64,000 bases of DNA, taken from the NCBI GenBank assembly GCA_964396965.1, contig CAYNGD010000002.1, positions 1-64,000 on the forward strand. Reading direction: 5' to 3'. Origin of the DNA: JABMRW01 sp964396965. Its GTDB lineage: Bacteria > Chloroflexota > Dehalococcoidia > Dehalococcoidales > BS750m-G39. Shown here one piece after another: positions 35,020-43,943 of the stretch (the first letter of the stretch is position 1; each line of letters starts with the position of its first letter). A program made the translations under genes and the position numbers. Below the pieces are notes generated by a model, which made no database searches, had not been told where the DNA came from, and was given only the letters and a program-made list of their open reading frames with translations.

Positions 35020-35078
35020 GCTTTCCCCCTTCTCACTTATTGCTCCTTAGATTACAGGCGGGATTCTATACCCGGACC

Positions 35079-36674
35079 TCAAGTTCGTTTATCCTTTTGA
35101 ATATGCAGCGGCAGCAGCTTGCCGCCGGCAGTAACAAATGGCGGAATGCGCTTCACCCGTATTATCTCTGCCTGAGCCCAAATTTCGGTCATCATCCGCC
35201 GCGTGTCTTTCCCCTTGCCCAGCTCAGCCAGGACGGTTCGGACCAGCTCACCTTCATCTATCTCTCCCACCTCAGGGCTGACTATTATACTGAGACGGGT
35301 ATGGCCCTGCTCATCCTCCTCCTCCATCATCTGGTAATCAATAGAGGTGCCGCCAAACCGGGTGGGCAGTGTCTCTTCCATAATCCTGACTAGGTCGGTG
35401 CCGGCAAAGCTCATCCCCTCTCCGGTGAGCTTATCAAAACTCCGTATGTTGTAGATGTGCTCGGTAAGGCCAAGCTCTTCGAGCTTACAACCGCACTGCC
35501 TGGTCTCGATCACCCCGTAGTCACCAAGCTCCACATTCAGCAGTACTTTTGGTGCCTTGGCCAGCAGAGAGGTGAAGAGAAGGGCATCGACTGAGGCGCC
35601 GCCAAAGAGTGTCTCCCTCCGATGTTGAATCAGGGCCTGCGAGTCCTTTAGCAGGTGCATGTCATCTACTGCCACCGGGTTGGCGCAGCCAGAACCGATA
35701 AGGCCTGCCTCCGCCGCCCCGTAGCTGTTTATCGCCCTGGCAGCAACCGCCCTGATTTCCTTAAGCTTGGCCTCGGTAAGGGGTTCGCCACCTACGGCAA
35801 AGGTCGCCCCGGATATATCCAACTTCTTCTCCCTGGCTGCCTGGCAGACCCGTATTGCCGAGTTGGTATAGCTCGCCAGTACACAGCCCCGCCCCTTCTT
35901 CAACACCTCAGCCATATAGCCAGCAATTTTATCGGCTTCGTCCAGACTCACATACTCTGGCCTGGGGAAGGCTGCCCCGAAAAGGCGGCCAGCGTAAACG
36001 GTATAGTAGGTACCCAGGCGCTTGACCAGGGCCGGCTTGACCTTCCCTGCCTCAACCGGGGAGAACCACCTCAGCGGTGGACGACCCGCTTTGGCTAACC
36101 AGAGCAGCCACATCAGCCCCAAGACCGAGGGTAGTATCGGCATCCAGACCAGGACCGGCTGCCCCCAGATGCCATGGGCGTCGAAAACAGCCGAGCTGTG
36201 CATCGCCCGATATAGACAGCGATCAAGGTCCATTACTATCCTTGTCCCGGCACTACGGCTGGCGCTGCCGCGGGCTTCAAAGTATGATATTAAGAAGGGG
36301 TTATCAAAGTCACTCTCCTCAAACTTGAACGTCTTCCCGCCGCGAACTACCTCTTTTTTCCCTTTAAACTCTTCATAGCTGAGGTAAACCCCTGCTTCCC
36401 TCAATTTATGGAGGGTAGGCTCGATGCCGTCTGAGCGCGCCATCTTTTCAAAATCGGCATACTCACAGCCAGCCATCTCAAGCAGCTTTAGGTAGGGGCT
36501 GGCTTCATTATCATAGATAGCCCTCTTTACCATCACCAGCAGGCTCTGCTCTCTATTTTGCAGCCCCTGCCTGATGAGTTCACGGCCCTGCCCCAGAGTA
36601 AGCGGCTCCCTGAGAAAATTTCTTAGCCCCCAAGCCAGACGCCAGTACGCCACTGCTTGACCAGAAAGATACAT
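35079..36674 (-). CDS. PaaK-like adenylate-forming enzyme
   Basis: A 531-residue protein related to phenylacetate-CoA ligase (PaaK) and other atypical adenylate-forming enzymes. The usual sequence features include an ATP-loop-like SYFEARGSASRSAGTRI, a GGEPLTEAKL segment, a YGAAEAG motif and a C-terminal VKRIPPFVTAGGK. The ATG at 36674 is preceded by GGGAGGAAT; an upstream in-frame start lacks this. It lies 60 bases upstream of the TAXI gene on the same strand, and may activate the acid imported by that transporter. The exact substrate and acceptor are unknown. Confidence 0.82.
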   Translation of the reverse strand: MYLSGQAVAYWRLAWGLRNFLREPLTLGQGRELIRQGLQNREQSLLVMVKRAIYDNEASPYLKLLEMAGCEYADFEKMARSDGIEPTLHKLREAGVYLSYEEFKGKKEVVRGGKTFKFEESDFDNPFLISYFEARGSASRSAGTRIVMDLDRCLYRAMHSSAVFDAHGIWGQPVLVWMPILPSVLGLMWLLWLAKAGRPPLRWFSPVEAGKVKPALVKRLGTYYTVYAGRLFGAAFPRPEYVSLDEADKIAGYMAEVLKKGRGCVLASYTNSAIRVCQAAREKKLDISGATFAVGGEPLTEAKLKEIRAVAARAINSYGAAEAGLIGSGCANPVAVDDMHLLKDSQALIQHRRETLFGGASVDALLFTSLLAKAPKVLLNVELGDYGVIETRQCGCKLEELGLTEHIYNIRSFDKLTGEGMSFAGTDLVRIMEETLPTRFGGTSIDYQMMEEEDEQGHTRLSIIVSPEVGEIDEGELVRTVLAELGKGKDTRRMMTEIWAQAEIIRVKRIPPFVTAGGKLLPLHIQKDKRT

Positions 36675-36890
36675 TATTCCTCCCGATTTAGAAATTATAG
36701 AGATTTTAGCATAGACGCTGAGACTACTCAAACTCTAGTTGACCTGGATGTGGTCTTCCATCACAATTCCACGACCGCTAAGGCAATAATATATTCAAAC
36801 TTAGTTAAGCCCGCTTTCCACACATTCACTCAACAAATAAAGAAGGGGGACATTTCTGCCCCCCCTTTCACTGAACCTTTAATTACTACC

Positions 36891-36917
36891 TCACCACTGG
36901 ACGAACATAGGGATGTT
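36891..36917 (-). repeat. dnaN 3'-end relic 2
   Basis: 19 of 27 bases match the dnaN 3' end; in frame it spells NIPMFVQW and a stop, so several differences are synonymous or conservative. A hairpin with T-run on the minus strand follows at 36868-36843. It therefore looks like the end of a different dnaN allele carried in with an element. Confidence 0.7.
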
Positions 36918-36961
36918 GTGTTTTTATCGTAACATCTGCCTCTGTTAGCAGTCAATATTTG

Positions 36962-36977
36962 CAAACATCGGCATCAC
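36962..36977 (-). repeat. dnaN 3'-end relic 3 (short)
   Basis: CAAACATCGGCATCAC is identical to the core of relic 1 and matches 15 of 16 bases of dnaN. It lies 45 bases from relic 2 at the start of the second part of the island. Confidence 0.6.
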
Positions 36978-37108
36978 CGTTCAACTAAAGTTATACGAAC
37001 GCGCTATTTGATGTTTCTTCTTCGATGATCCATTGGAATATATGTGACTGATGGTGGTATAATTGCCCAATGTCCATTTTTAATTGGAAAGAACTTTCAC
37101 TAAATGAT

Positions 37109-38269
37109 ATGAAGGTCTTGCTGATGCTGATTATATTGGTGTCCATTAGCATGGTTGCCTGTGCTACCCCGCCGGAAGAGACGGCTACCCATTCGCTGGC
37201 CCGCCTTGAGCCTGCCAGTGGCACCTATTATGGTGTTGTTCTTGACTGGGAGCAGGATACGGCGGCCGCTTATAATCAGCGCCTGGGAGTGCCAGCGGCG
37301 GTCTACGTCGCCTTCTTTCCTTTTCCTTTCAGCGAGACCGACAGGGTTAATGTCGATGCCTTTATTGAGCAGGTAGCCGCCGAGGGAGGTATGGCTCTGA
37401 TTACCCTGCAACCTGAATCAGGCCTGGATAAGGTTACGGCCACCGTGGCTTATGACTTTGCCGGGCTTCTGGCCGAATACAACCGGAGCGGCGTCCCTGT
37501 CTTTGTCCGCTTTGGCCACGAAATGAACGGCTCCTGGTATCCCTGGAGCCAGCAGCCGACAGCCTACATACGGGCCTTCCGCACCCTGGCCGAGGCGGTT
37601 CATCAGCACACCACTCTCAGCGCCATGCTCTGGGCGCCCAATTACGGAGGTGGCTACCCCTTTGCCGGCGGGCGTTATGAAGCCTCTCCTCAGGACAGTG
37701 ATTTTTACCTACTGGATACCAACCATGACGGCCACCTTGATATGAACGACGACATGTATGCCCCTTACTACCCCGGTGACGATGCCGTTGACTGGGTGGG
37801 CATGTCGGTGTACCACTGGGGCAACCAGTATCCATGGGGTGAGAATGAGATTCCCGAAGCGGGTAATTTCATTGCCCAGATTACCGGCACCTACCTTGGT
37901 TTAGATGGCGACCAACGGCCGGTGCCGGACTTCTACCAAGTCTATGTGGAGCAGCACGGCAAGCCAATGGCTGTCCCGGAGACGGCGGCCCTCTATAACC
38001 CGGACCTAGGCGGCGATGCCGAACTGAGTATTAAGCAGACCTGGTGGCGGCAGGTTTTCAGCCCGGAAGTAGCTGATGATTTTCCTGGAATCAAGATGAT
38101 CAACTGGTTTGAAGAGCGCAAATACGAAAGCGAGGTCGGCACTACCATCGATTGGACGGTTACCTTTAACCCGGTGCTGCGTCAGGCTTTTCTGAATGAC
38201 CTGCGCCGTTCACGTTTGCTTTTCGCCACCGACCTCCCCGATTTTTCCCTAGAAGGGAAACAACAATGA
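37109..38269 (+). CDS. GH26-like glycoside hydrolase lipoprotein
   Basis: A lipoprotein (MKVLLMLIILVSISMVAC lipobox) followed by a glycoside hydrolase family 26-like domain of about 350 residues. The acid/base glutamate is in FVRFGHEMNGSWYPWS and the nucleophile candidate is in MAVPETAAL; the YHWGNQYPWG segment fits the active-site cleft. GH26 enzymes cut beta-mannan or related glycans. It overlaps the next gene (glycan synthase) by four bases, so it may trim the polymer as made. An ATG 39 bases upstream gives an N-terminus less like a lipoprotein signal. Confidence 0.87.
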   Translation: MKVLLMLIILVSISMVACATPPEETATHSLARLEPASGTYYGVVLDWEQDTAAAYNQRLGVPAAVYVAFFPFPFSETDRVNVDAFIEQVAAEGGMALITLQPESGLDKVTATVAYDFAGLLAEYNRSGVPVFVRFGHEMNGSWYPWSQQPTAYIRAFRTLAEAVHQHTTLSAMLWAPNYGGGYPFAGGRYEASPQDSDFYLLDTNHDGHLDMNDDMYAPYYPGDDAVDWVGMSVYHWGNQYPWGENEIPEAGNFIAQITGTYLGLDGDQRPVPDFYQVYVEQHGKPMAVPETAALYNPDLGGDAELSIKQTWWRQVFSPEVADDFPGIKMINWFEERKYESEVGTTIDWTVTFNPVLRQAFLNDLRRSRLLFATDLPDFSLEGKQQ

Positions 38270-40269
38270 ATCCGGCGATAATCGCAGCCATTGCGGCTTT
38301 AGTCACTCTGCTTGTCCTGTGGTTGGCCTTAGCCGCTGAAAGGTGGAGCTGGGGTAAACCATCCCGTTACCCCGAAGACACGACCGCATATCATAAAATA
38401 CGCCGCCTCCACAGGTGCCCTGAGTTTCTGGTCAGGGTAACGGTGGTCGTGGCGGCTATTTTCACTCTCTACTATCTTGTCTGGCGGCTATCTATCTTTA
38501 ATCCTGAGGCAATGTGGTTTTCCTGGCTGCTGTGGGCAGCCGAAGCCTACGGTTTTTTAATCTTCCTGCTCTTCGCTTTCATGACCTGGAAGCTGGTTCG
38601 CCCGCAGGCACCGTTTCCCCGGGAAGGCATCTCGGTTGATGTTATGGTGCCAACTTACGGCGAGCCGCTTGATGTCCTACGGGCGACGCTGGTCGGCTGT
38701 AGCCACATACGCTATCCCCACCAGACCTTTGTTCTGGATGATGCCGGACGTCCTGAAGTGGAACTTTTGGCGGCAGAACTGGGCTGTACCTATATCAGCC
38801 GCCCCAGCCACGAGGGGGCCAAGGCAGGAAACCTGAACTATGCCCTTAAAGAAACCACTGGCCAGTTGGTGGCGGTCCTCGATGCTGACCATGTACCCCT
38901 CCCTGAATTCCTCCACAATGCCGTCGGCTTCTTTGATGATAGCTTGGTGGCAGTGGTTCAGGGACCGCAGCTGTTCTATAACCTTGACTCTTTCCAGCAT
39001 GAGCGCTCATCTTGGCACGAACAGCGGGTTTTCTATCACGCCATCATGCCGGGCAAGAACCGTACCAATTCCGCCTTCTGGTGCGGTAGCCCTGCTGTAT
39101 TGCGACGCTCAGCGCTTGAAGCCATAGGCGGAGTTGCCCAGGAGACGGTAACGGAAGACCTTCATACTACCATCAGGTTGGTCAGGCGCGGTTACCGCGT
39201 TATTTACACCGAACAGCCGCTGGCGGTGGGGCTCTCGCCAGCCACCATTGGTGAATATCTCGGCCAGCGCTTTCGCTGGGGACAGGGAGCGATGCAGGTT
39301 CTGCGTAGCAAAGATAGCCCGCTGTGGGCTTCGGGGCTGAGCATCTCTCAGCGTATCAGTTTCCTAGCTTCAACCATAACCTATTTCGACGGCCTGCAGT
39401 TGCTAATCCTAATGGCAATACCGGTGGTGACCCTTCTCTTCGGTATACTGCCGGTTAGTACCGTTGGCTGGGCGTTTGCCGCCCGCTTGATACCCTATCT
39501 GGCCTTGACTTTTCTGGCTAACACACTTTTGGGGCGGGGTACCTATAACCTGTGGTATATTGAGCGCTATAGCCTGCTTAGGGCATTTACTTTTGTAGCC
39601 ACGTTACCGACGCTGATAACCGGACGTGCTCGCCCCTTCCGGGTCACTGGGAAGGGGAGTGATATTAGCCCGGCACTGCCCTGGCGCCAGGTCACGCCCC
39701 ATCTCATCACCATTGGACTATGCTTCATCGCAGCGGTTGTCGGCGCTATCCACATCATACATCCCTTCTGGTATCAGCCGCAGCCGATGGTGTTGGTTGT
39801 GGTCATCGGCTGGGCAGTGTTGAACGCAATGCTACTGAGCGTCGGCGTGGACCGTCTCCTCAGTGTTAGCCGCCGGGCAAGATACCGCTTCCCCATCATT
39901 ACTGAAATTAGCTGGCGTCTGTGTGGGGAGGAGGACTGGCGTATCGGATACTCGGAAAACCTGAGTGCCAGCGGCATCAGTTTTGAACATGGCGGCCCCC
40001 AGTTGCGCATTGGTGATGAGCTCGAGGTTAGTATTGGCCTTGCCGTTACCGGTACCAGAGTTGCATACCCGGCGAAAGACAAGTCTCAGATTCTGCTTAC
40101 CGGGCGTGTCATTGGTACTTCTGAACCCCGCTCTGGTAGTGCCCAGCGGGTGGGGCTAACCATTGTGAACTTTGATAGCAGCGCCGATGCTAATAGCTAT
40201 AGTTATCTGTTGCATCACCCAACCAATTTGCTTCAAGGCGAGCAGATTTTTCTTCCCCCTGAAGATTAA
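38266..40269 (+). CDS. BcsA-like family 2 glycan synthase with C-terminal PilZ domain
   Basis: A 667-residue membrane glycosyltransferase. Membrane helices lie at about 5-20, 50-70 and 80-100, and again after 370. The GT2 domain has DDAGRPEV, LDADHVPLPE (the DxD pair), TEDLHTTIRL and QRFRWGQGAMQVL (QxxRW). The C-terminal PilZ domain opens with RRARYRFP and has ENLSASGISF, so c-di-GMP likely activates synthesis. It is coupled to the GH26-like gene. The polymer could be cellulose or another beta-glucan or mannan; no BcsB homologue is present. Confidence 0.93.
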   Translation: MNPAIIAAIAALVTLLVLWLALAAERWSWGKPSRYPEDTTAYHKIRRLHRCPEFLVRVTVVVAAIFTLYYLVWRLSIFNPEAMWFSWLLWAAEAYGFLIFLLFAFMTWKLVRPQAPFPREGISVDVMVPTYGEPLDVLRATLVGCSHIRYPHQTFVLDDAGRPEVELLAAELGCTYISRPSHEGAKAGNLNYALKETTGQLVAVLDADHVPLPEFLHNAVGFFDDSLVAVVQGPQLFYNLDSFQHERSSWHEQRVFYHAIMPGKNRTNSAFWCGSPAVLRRSALEAIGGVAQETVTEDLHTTIRLVRRGYRVIYTEQPLAVGLSPATIGEYLGQRFRWGQGAMQVLRSKDSPLWASGLSISQRISFLASTITYFDGLQLLILMAIPVVTLLFGILPVSTVGWAFAARLIPYLALTFLANTLLGRGTYNLWYIERYSLLRAFTFVATLPTLITGRARPFRVTGKGSDISPALPWRQVTPHLITIGLCFIAAVVGAIHIIHPFWYQPQPMVLVVVIGWAVLNAMLLSVGVDRLLSVSRRARYRFPIITEISWRLCGEEDWRIGYSENLSASGISFEHGGPQLRIGDELEVSIGLAVTGTRVAYPAKDKSQILLTGRVIGTSEPRSGSAQRVGLTIVNFDSSADANSYSYLLHHPTNLLQGEQIFLPPED

Positions 40270-40404
40270 CAAAAAGTTGGCCTTTTAAAAGGAGCACCGC
40301 TTTCCCCCACTGGAGACCTAACTACTTCGGCTAGGCAAGGATATTGCCCTGAGTGTCTCGTAAGTGGTATCACTATTGGGGGGCAGGTCAATAATCTCAA
40401 GCGC

Positions 40405-40659
40405 TTGCGCCTTGAAGATGAAAACAGGCTCAGCGACCTACTCAACACCAGGGGCAATATCACGAAACTTGCCGAGGCCAAAATCAGGTTAAGTCACCTC
40501 TATGACCAAGTATTGAAGCACCTGCAAGATAGCACGCCTGAGATAATAAAACTGGCTCTAGACGCGCTGGAAATCAAAATCTATGCCAACACGGATAGGG
40601 TAGAGATTCATGGTGTGATTCCCCTAGAATTACCTACCACTGAACAAACATCGGCATGA
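40405..40659 (+). pseudogene. C-terminal remnant of a large serine recombinase
   Basis: An 84-residue frame that reads like the coiled-coil and end of a large serine recombinase: AKIRLSHLYDQVLKHLQDST, then EIIKLALDALEIKIYANTDR and VEIHGVIPLELPTTEQTSA. The catalytic domain and zinc ribbon are gone. The frame is open back to the bcsA-like stop at 40269, with no start, so it is a remnant. Its last codons lie in the antisense strand of the dnaN 3' end, i.e. the recombinase tail is completed by the attachment site. Confidence 0.72.
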
Positions 40660-40660
40660 C
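40634..40660 (-). repeat. dnaN 3' end acting as attachment site (island boundary)
   Basis: The intact dnaN terminus, of which the relics at 32006, 36891 and 36962 are copies. The serine recombinase remnant ends inside it. Confidence 0.75.
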
Positions 40661-41767
40661 CACGTGCAGGTAGTTGTCCGACCCAACCGGGCGGATAACC
40701 CCGGGGCTGGAGGGGCTGGTTGTCTCCAGCGCCACCTGCGTTTCGTGGAGGACGCCGAGGACATCGGTCAGGTACTTGCCGTTGAAGGCAATCTTGGCCT
40801 CCTCTCCTTCCACCACGGCATCAATCTCGCCGACGTCGTCGCCGACCTCCTCTGACCGGGCCGAGACCACCACCTTGCCCGGGGCCATCTCGGCGCCGGG
40901 GGTGACCACCAGCCGGATGATGCCGCTGCCGTCGCGGGCAAAGATAGAGGCCGTCTTGGTCGCCCTGAGGAAATCGGCCACGCCGATGGTGGCCTTGGTG
41001 GTGAAGCTCTGAGGGATGAGCTGGGCGTAGTTAGGGAAGGTGCCCTGAATCAGCTGGGAGACCAGCTCAATATTCTTCAGCTTGAACAAGGCCTGCCCCT
41101 TTTCGGGGTTGACCGTCAACGTTACCGCTTCTTCCTGCTCGGCGATGAGCCGGTTTAGCTCGGCCAGGGTGCGAGCGGGGATGATGACCTCGGCGGCTTT
41201 AGTGACCGCCTCGGCCAGGGGCATCTTATAGACCGCCAGGCGGAAGCCGTCGGCGGCGGCCAGCGTTACCGATTTGCCCTCAAACTTGGCATCGACGCCG
41301 GTGAGCACCGGCCGGGACTCCTCGGTAGCGGCAGCGAAGACCACCTGGCTGATTCCCTGCTTCAACGCTTCCACCTCCACCTTGGTGGCAATTCCTCCTT
41401 CCACCTTGGGGAGAGGGGGGAAGTCTTTAGCATCCACCCCGCTGATGCGGGCCTCGAAGCGGGCGCACTTCATGCCCAGGGTCTTGGTCTGCGGGGAAAG
41501 GCTGATGTTCACTTTCTCGGCGGGCAGGGAGCTGATAAAATCGGAGAGGAGCCGGGCGGGCACGGTGATTGACCCTTCCTCCTCAACCTTGGCTCCAATC
41601 CAGCAGCTGATGGCCATTTCCAGGTTGGTGGCGGCCAGTTTTAGCCTTGAGCTTTCCGTCGCCATAAGGACGTTATTGGTTATAGGCAGGGTGGTTCTGG
41701 CGGCGACGGCTCGGCCCACCACCCCCAGCCCCCAGTTCAGGTTCTCCTGAAGACACGATAGTTTCAT
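40634..41767 (-). CDS. dnaN: DNA polymerase III sliding clamp, beta subunit
   Basis: A 377-residue beta clamp, a dimeric ring that holds the polymerase on DNA. The three clamp domains follow in order, beginning MKLSCLQENLNWGLGVVGRA with TTLPITNNVLM, and the C-terminus is HVVMPMFVQW (usual last strand VMPMR-like). There is no dnaA nearby; it heads no replication cluster and instead ends a moa/rdgB/fbp group. Its last 27 bases serve as the apparent attachment site of an integrated island, so the island has supplied or restored the 3' end. Confidence 0.95.
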   Translation of the reverse strand: MKLSCLQENLNWGLGVVGRAVAARTTLPITNNVLMATESSRLKLAATNLEMAISCWIGAKVEEEGSITVPARLLSDFISSLPAEKVNISLSPQTKTLGMKCARFEARISGVDAKDFPPLPKVEGGIATKVEVEALKQGISQVVFAAATEESRPVLTGVDAKFEGKSVTLAAADGFRLAVYKMPLAEAVTKAAEVIIPARTLAELNRLIAEQEEAVTLTVNPEKGQALFKLKNIELVSQLIQGTFPNYAQLIPQSFTTKATIGVADFLRATKTASIFARDGSGIIRLVVTPGAEMAPGKVVVSARSEEVGDDVGEIDAVVEGEEAKIAFNGKYLTDVLGVLHETQVALETTSPSSPGVIRPVGSDNYLHVVMPMFVQW

Positions 41768-41823
41768 GGTGCACCCCCCAAAAGATGTTGCTGGTGATGG
41801 GTAGTATATACCAATAACCGTTT

Positions 41824-42300
41824 TTACTCAAGAGTAATTTCACCGCTTTTGCCGCCACTTTTTTGAAACAGGCGGATATTCTCGATTTTCATCCCACGGT
41901 CCACCGCCTTGACCATGTCGTAGATGGTGAGGGCGGCCACGGCGGTGGCGGTCAGCGCCTCCATCTCGACGCCGGTCTTGCCGGTGCTCCTGGCGGTTGC
42001 GGTGATTTCGATGGTGCTGTTCTTTTCGTCCAGCTTAAAGTCAACGGTGACTTCTTCGATGGGGATGGGGTGGCAGAGGGGTATCAGATTGGGCGTCTGT
42101 TTGGCGGCCATGATACCAGCCAGCTGAGCGGTGGCCAGCACCTCCCCCTTCTTGGTGCCGCCCTGCTTTATCAGCTCGAGGGTGGCTGGCTTCATCCTGA
42201 CCACACCCTTGGCCACCGCCCGGCGTTTGGTGGCGGTTTTCGCCGAGATATCCACCATCTTGGGGCGGCACGCTTTATCTATATGGGTAAGTTCTTCCAT
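41824..42300 (-). CDS. moaC: Molybdenum cofactor biosynthesis protein MoaC
   Basis: A 158-residue cyclic pyranopterin monophosphate synthase that completes the first step of molybdopterin synthesis. The motifs ARPKMVDIS-like start (CRPKMVDISAKTATKRRAVA), NLIPLCHPIPIEEV and TGVEMEALTATAVAALTIYD are canonical, including the active-site lysine region. It directly abuts moaA; both are needed for the AOR and the molybdenum hydroxylase at the left edge. Confidence 0.96.
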   Translation of the reverse strand: MEELTHIDKACRPKMVDISAKTATKRRAVAKGVVRMKPATLELIKQGGTKKGEVLATAQLAGIMAAKQTPNLIPLCHPIPIEEVTVDFKLDEKNSTIEITATARSTGKTGVEMEALTATAVAALTIYDMVKAVDRGMKIENIRLFQKSGGKSGEITLE

Positions 42301-43287
42301 CTATCCCCCCACGTGGGAGAAGGGGCGGCGGGTGGGCACCTTGCCCTCGGCCAGCTTATGCTTGAGCGGCTTTTCGGCCACCGCTTTCTTGAACAGCTTT
42401 TTAAGCCCCTCCCTGGATATGCCAGCGCGCAGGCGGGTCTTAAGGTCTATCTCGTAGTCGCTCAGGAGGCAGGGGCGGAGCTTGCCATCGGCGGTAAGCC
42501 GCATGCGGTTGCAGTTAAAGCAGAAGTGCTCGCTGACCGGGGTGATAAAGCCGATGGTGCCCTTAGCCCCAGGCAAGCGGAAATACTTGGCCGGCCCGTT
42601 GCCGGCTGAGGGCAGGCAGGGCTCCAACTCTCCCAGCGGCTCCAGCCGCTTTCTCATCTCGCTGGCAGGGACAAAGCGCGGGGCACTATTGACGTCACCG
42701 TTGACCGGCATCAGCTCGATGAAGCGGACATGCCATTCCTGGTCAATAGTCCTGGCGGCAAAATCAATAAGCTCGTCGTCATTAATGCCGGACATGACCA
42801 CCATGTTTAACTTAACCGGCTCCAGCCCAGCCTCCTTAGCCTTCTCGATGCCCTCCAGCACCTGCCTAAGCTCGCTCTGGACGCGGGTAATCCGCCTGAA
42901 TTTATCGGGGTCGAGGGTATCCAGGCTGATGTTGACTCTTTTCAGCCCGGCCGATTTCAGTTCGGCGGCGTAGTCGGCCAGCAGGATGCCGTTGGTGGTC
43001 AGGGCGATATCGTTGATAGCCTCGATACCGGCCAGCATCTTGATGAGCTCAGGTAACCCCAGCCTGATCAGGGGCTCGCCGCCGGTGACCCGTATTTTGT
43101 CTATCCCCAGCTCGGCGGCGGCCTTGGCGATAGTATAGATTTCCTCATAGCTCAGGATGTCACGGTGCGACATCAGTTCCACGCCCTCGGGGGGCATGCA
43201 GTAGATACAGCGCAGGTTGCAGCGGTCGGTGACCGAGATGCGCAGATAGTTTACCGGTCTCTGGAATGAATCAGAAAGTCCGGTCAT
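42301..43287 (-). CDS. moaA: GTP 3',8-cyclase MoaA
   Basis: A 328-residue radical SAM enzyme with CNLRCIYC (Cys23, 27, 30), GGEPLIRLGL and a C-terminal cluster HFCFNCNRMRLTADGKLRPC; the C-terminal GG (HVGG) is conserved for the activity. It turns GTP into 3',8-cyclo-GTP. It overlaps rdgB by four bases and abuts moaC, so the three are co-transcribed. Confidence 0.96.
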   Translation of the reverse strand: MTGLSDSFQRPVNYLRISVTDRCNLRCIYCMPPEGVELMSHRDILSYEEIYTIAKAAAELGIDKIRVTGGEPLIRLGLPELIKMLAGIEAINDIALTTNGILLADYAAELKSAGLKRVNISLDTLDPDKFRRITRVQSELRQVLEGIEKAKEAGLEPVKLNMVVMSGINDDELIDFAARTIDQEWHVRFIELMPVNGDVNSAPRFVPASEMRKRLEPLGELEPCLPSAGNGPAKYFRLPGAKGTIGFITPVSEHFCFNCNRMRLTADGKLRPCLLSDYEIDLKTRLRAGISREGLKKLFKKAVAEKPLKHKLAEGKVPTRRPFSHVGG

Positions 43288-43886
43288 AGGTTATACCTTC
43301 TCCTTAATCTTTTAACCGCCTCCCGGGCCGCCTCCCCCCGGTGGCTCACCCTGTTCTTGATATCCAGGGGCAGCTCGGCCATGGTCTTGTCAAGCCCGGG
43401 GAAGTAGAATATCGGGTCGTAGCCGAAGCCCCTTTCCCCTTTGGGCTCAAAGGCGATAAAGCCGTGGCACTCCCCGGAGCAGAGCTCCACCTCCCCCTCA
43501 GGCTTAGCGATGGCGATGACACAGCGGAAACGGGCGGTGCGCTTCTCCCAGGGCACTCCTTTTAACTTAGCTAATAAATATTCCACCCTCTCTTTATCAG
43601 AAGCACCCTCGCCGGCGTAGCGCGCCGAAAGCGGCCCCGGTTCGCCCCCCAGTGCATCTACCTCCAGCCCGGAGTCATCGGCCAGGGCCAGCAGACCGCT
43701 CCTGGCCGCCATAACGGTCGCCTTGAGTCTGGCGTTCTCCTCCAGGCTCTTCCCCACCTCATCCACCCCGGCGTCAATACCCAGCTCCCCGGGCAAGACC
43801 AGCTCCAGAGGCAGTTCCTCAAGCAGGCTTCTATATTCCCGTACCTTGCCCGCGTTGTTGGTGGCTAAGAGCAGTCTATCCGGCAA
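43284..43886 (-). CDS. rdgB: RdgB/HAM1 non-canonical purine NTP pyrophosphatase
   Basis: A 200-residue enzyme that hydrolyses ITP/XTP. The N-terminus LLLATNNAGKVREYRSLLEE, ALADDSGLEVDALGGEPG, and the C-terminal FGYDPIFYFPG segment with SHRGEA are the family signatures. The ATG overlaps the preceding frame only through a short gap; the stop overlaps moaA. Confidence 0.95.
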   Translation of the reverse strand: MPDRLLLATNNAGKVREYRSLLEELPLELVLPGELGIDAGVDEVGKSLEENARLKATVMAARSGLLALADDSGLEVDALGGEPGPLSARYAGEGASDKERVEYLLAKLKGVPWEKRTARFRCVIAIAKPEGEVELCSGECHGFIAFEPKGERGFGYDPIFYFPGLDKTMAELPLDIKNRVSHRGEAAREAVKRLRRRYNL

Positions 43887-43943
43887 AGGGACTCCCCAAA
43901 AATTAAACCTGGTTAAACCCCTAATAAAATGATAGCCCTTTCC

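Larger units (their letters stand above)
36675..37108. other. Gap at the island junction
   Basis: No gene. It holds a GGGGG/CCCCC hairpin with flanking A/T runs (36843-36868), two dnaN 3'-end relics, and the upstream region of the GH26 gene. Hairpin and relic 2 repeat the layout terminator + dnaN end seen at 31953-32032. Confidence 0.65.
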
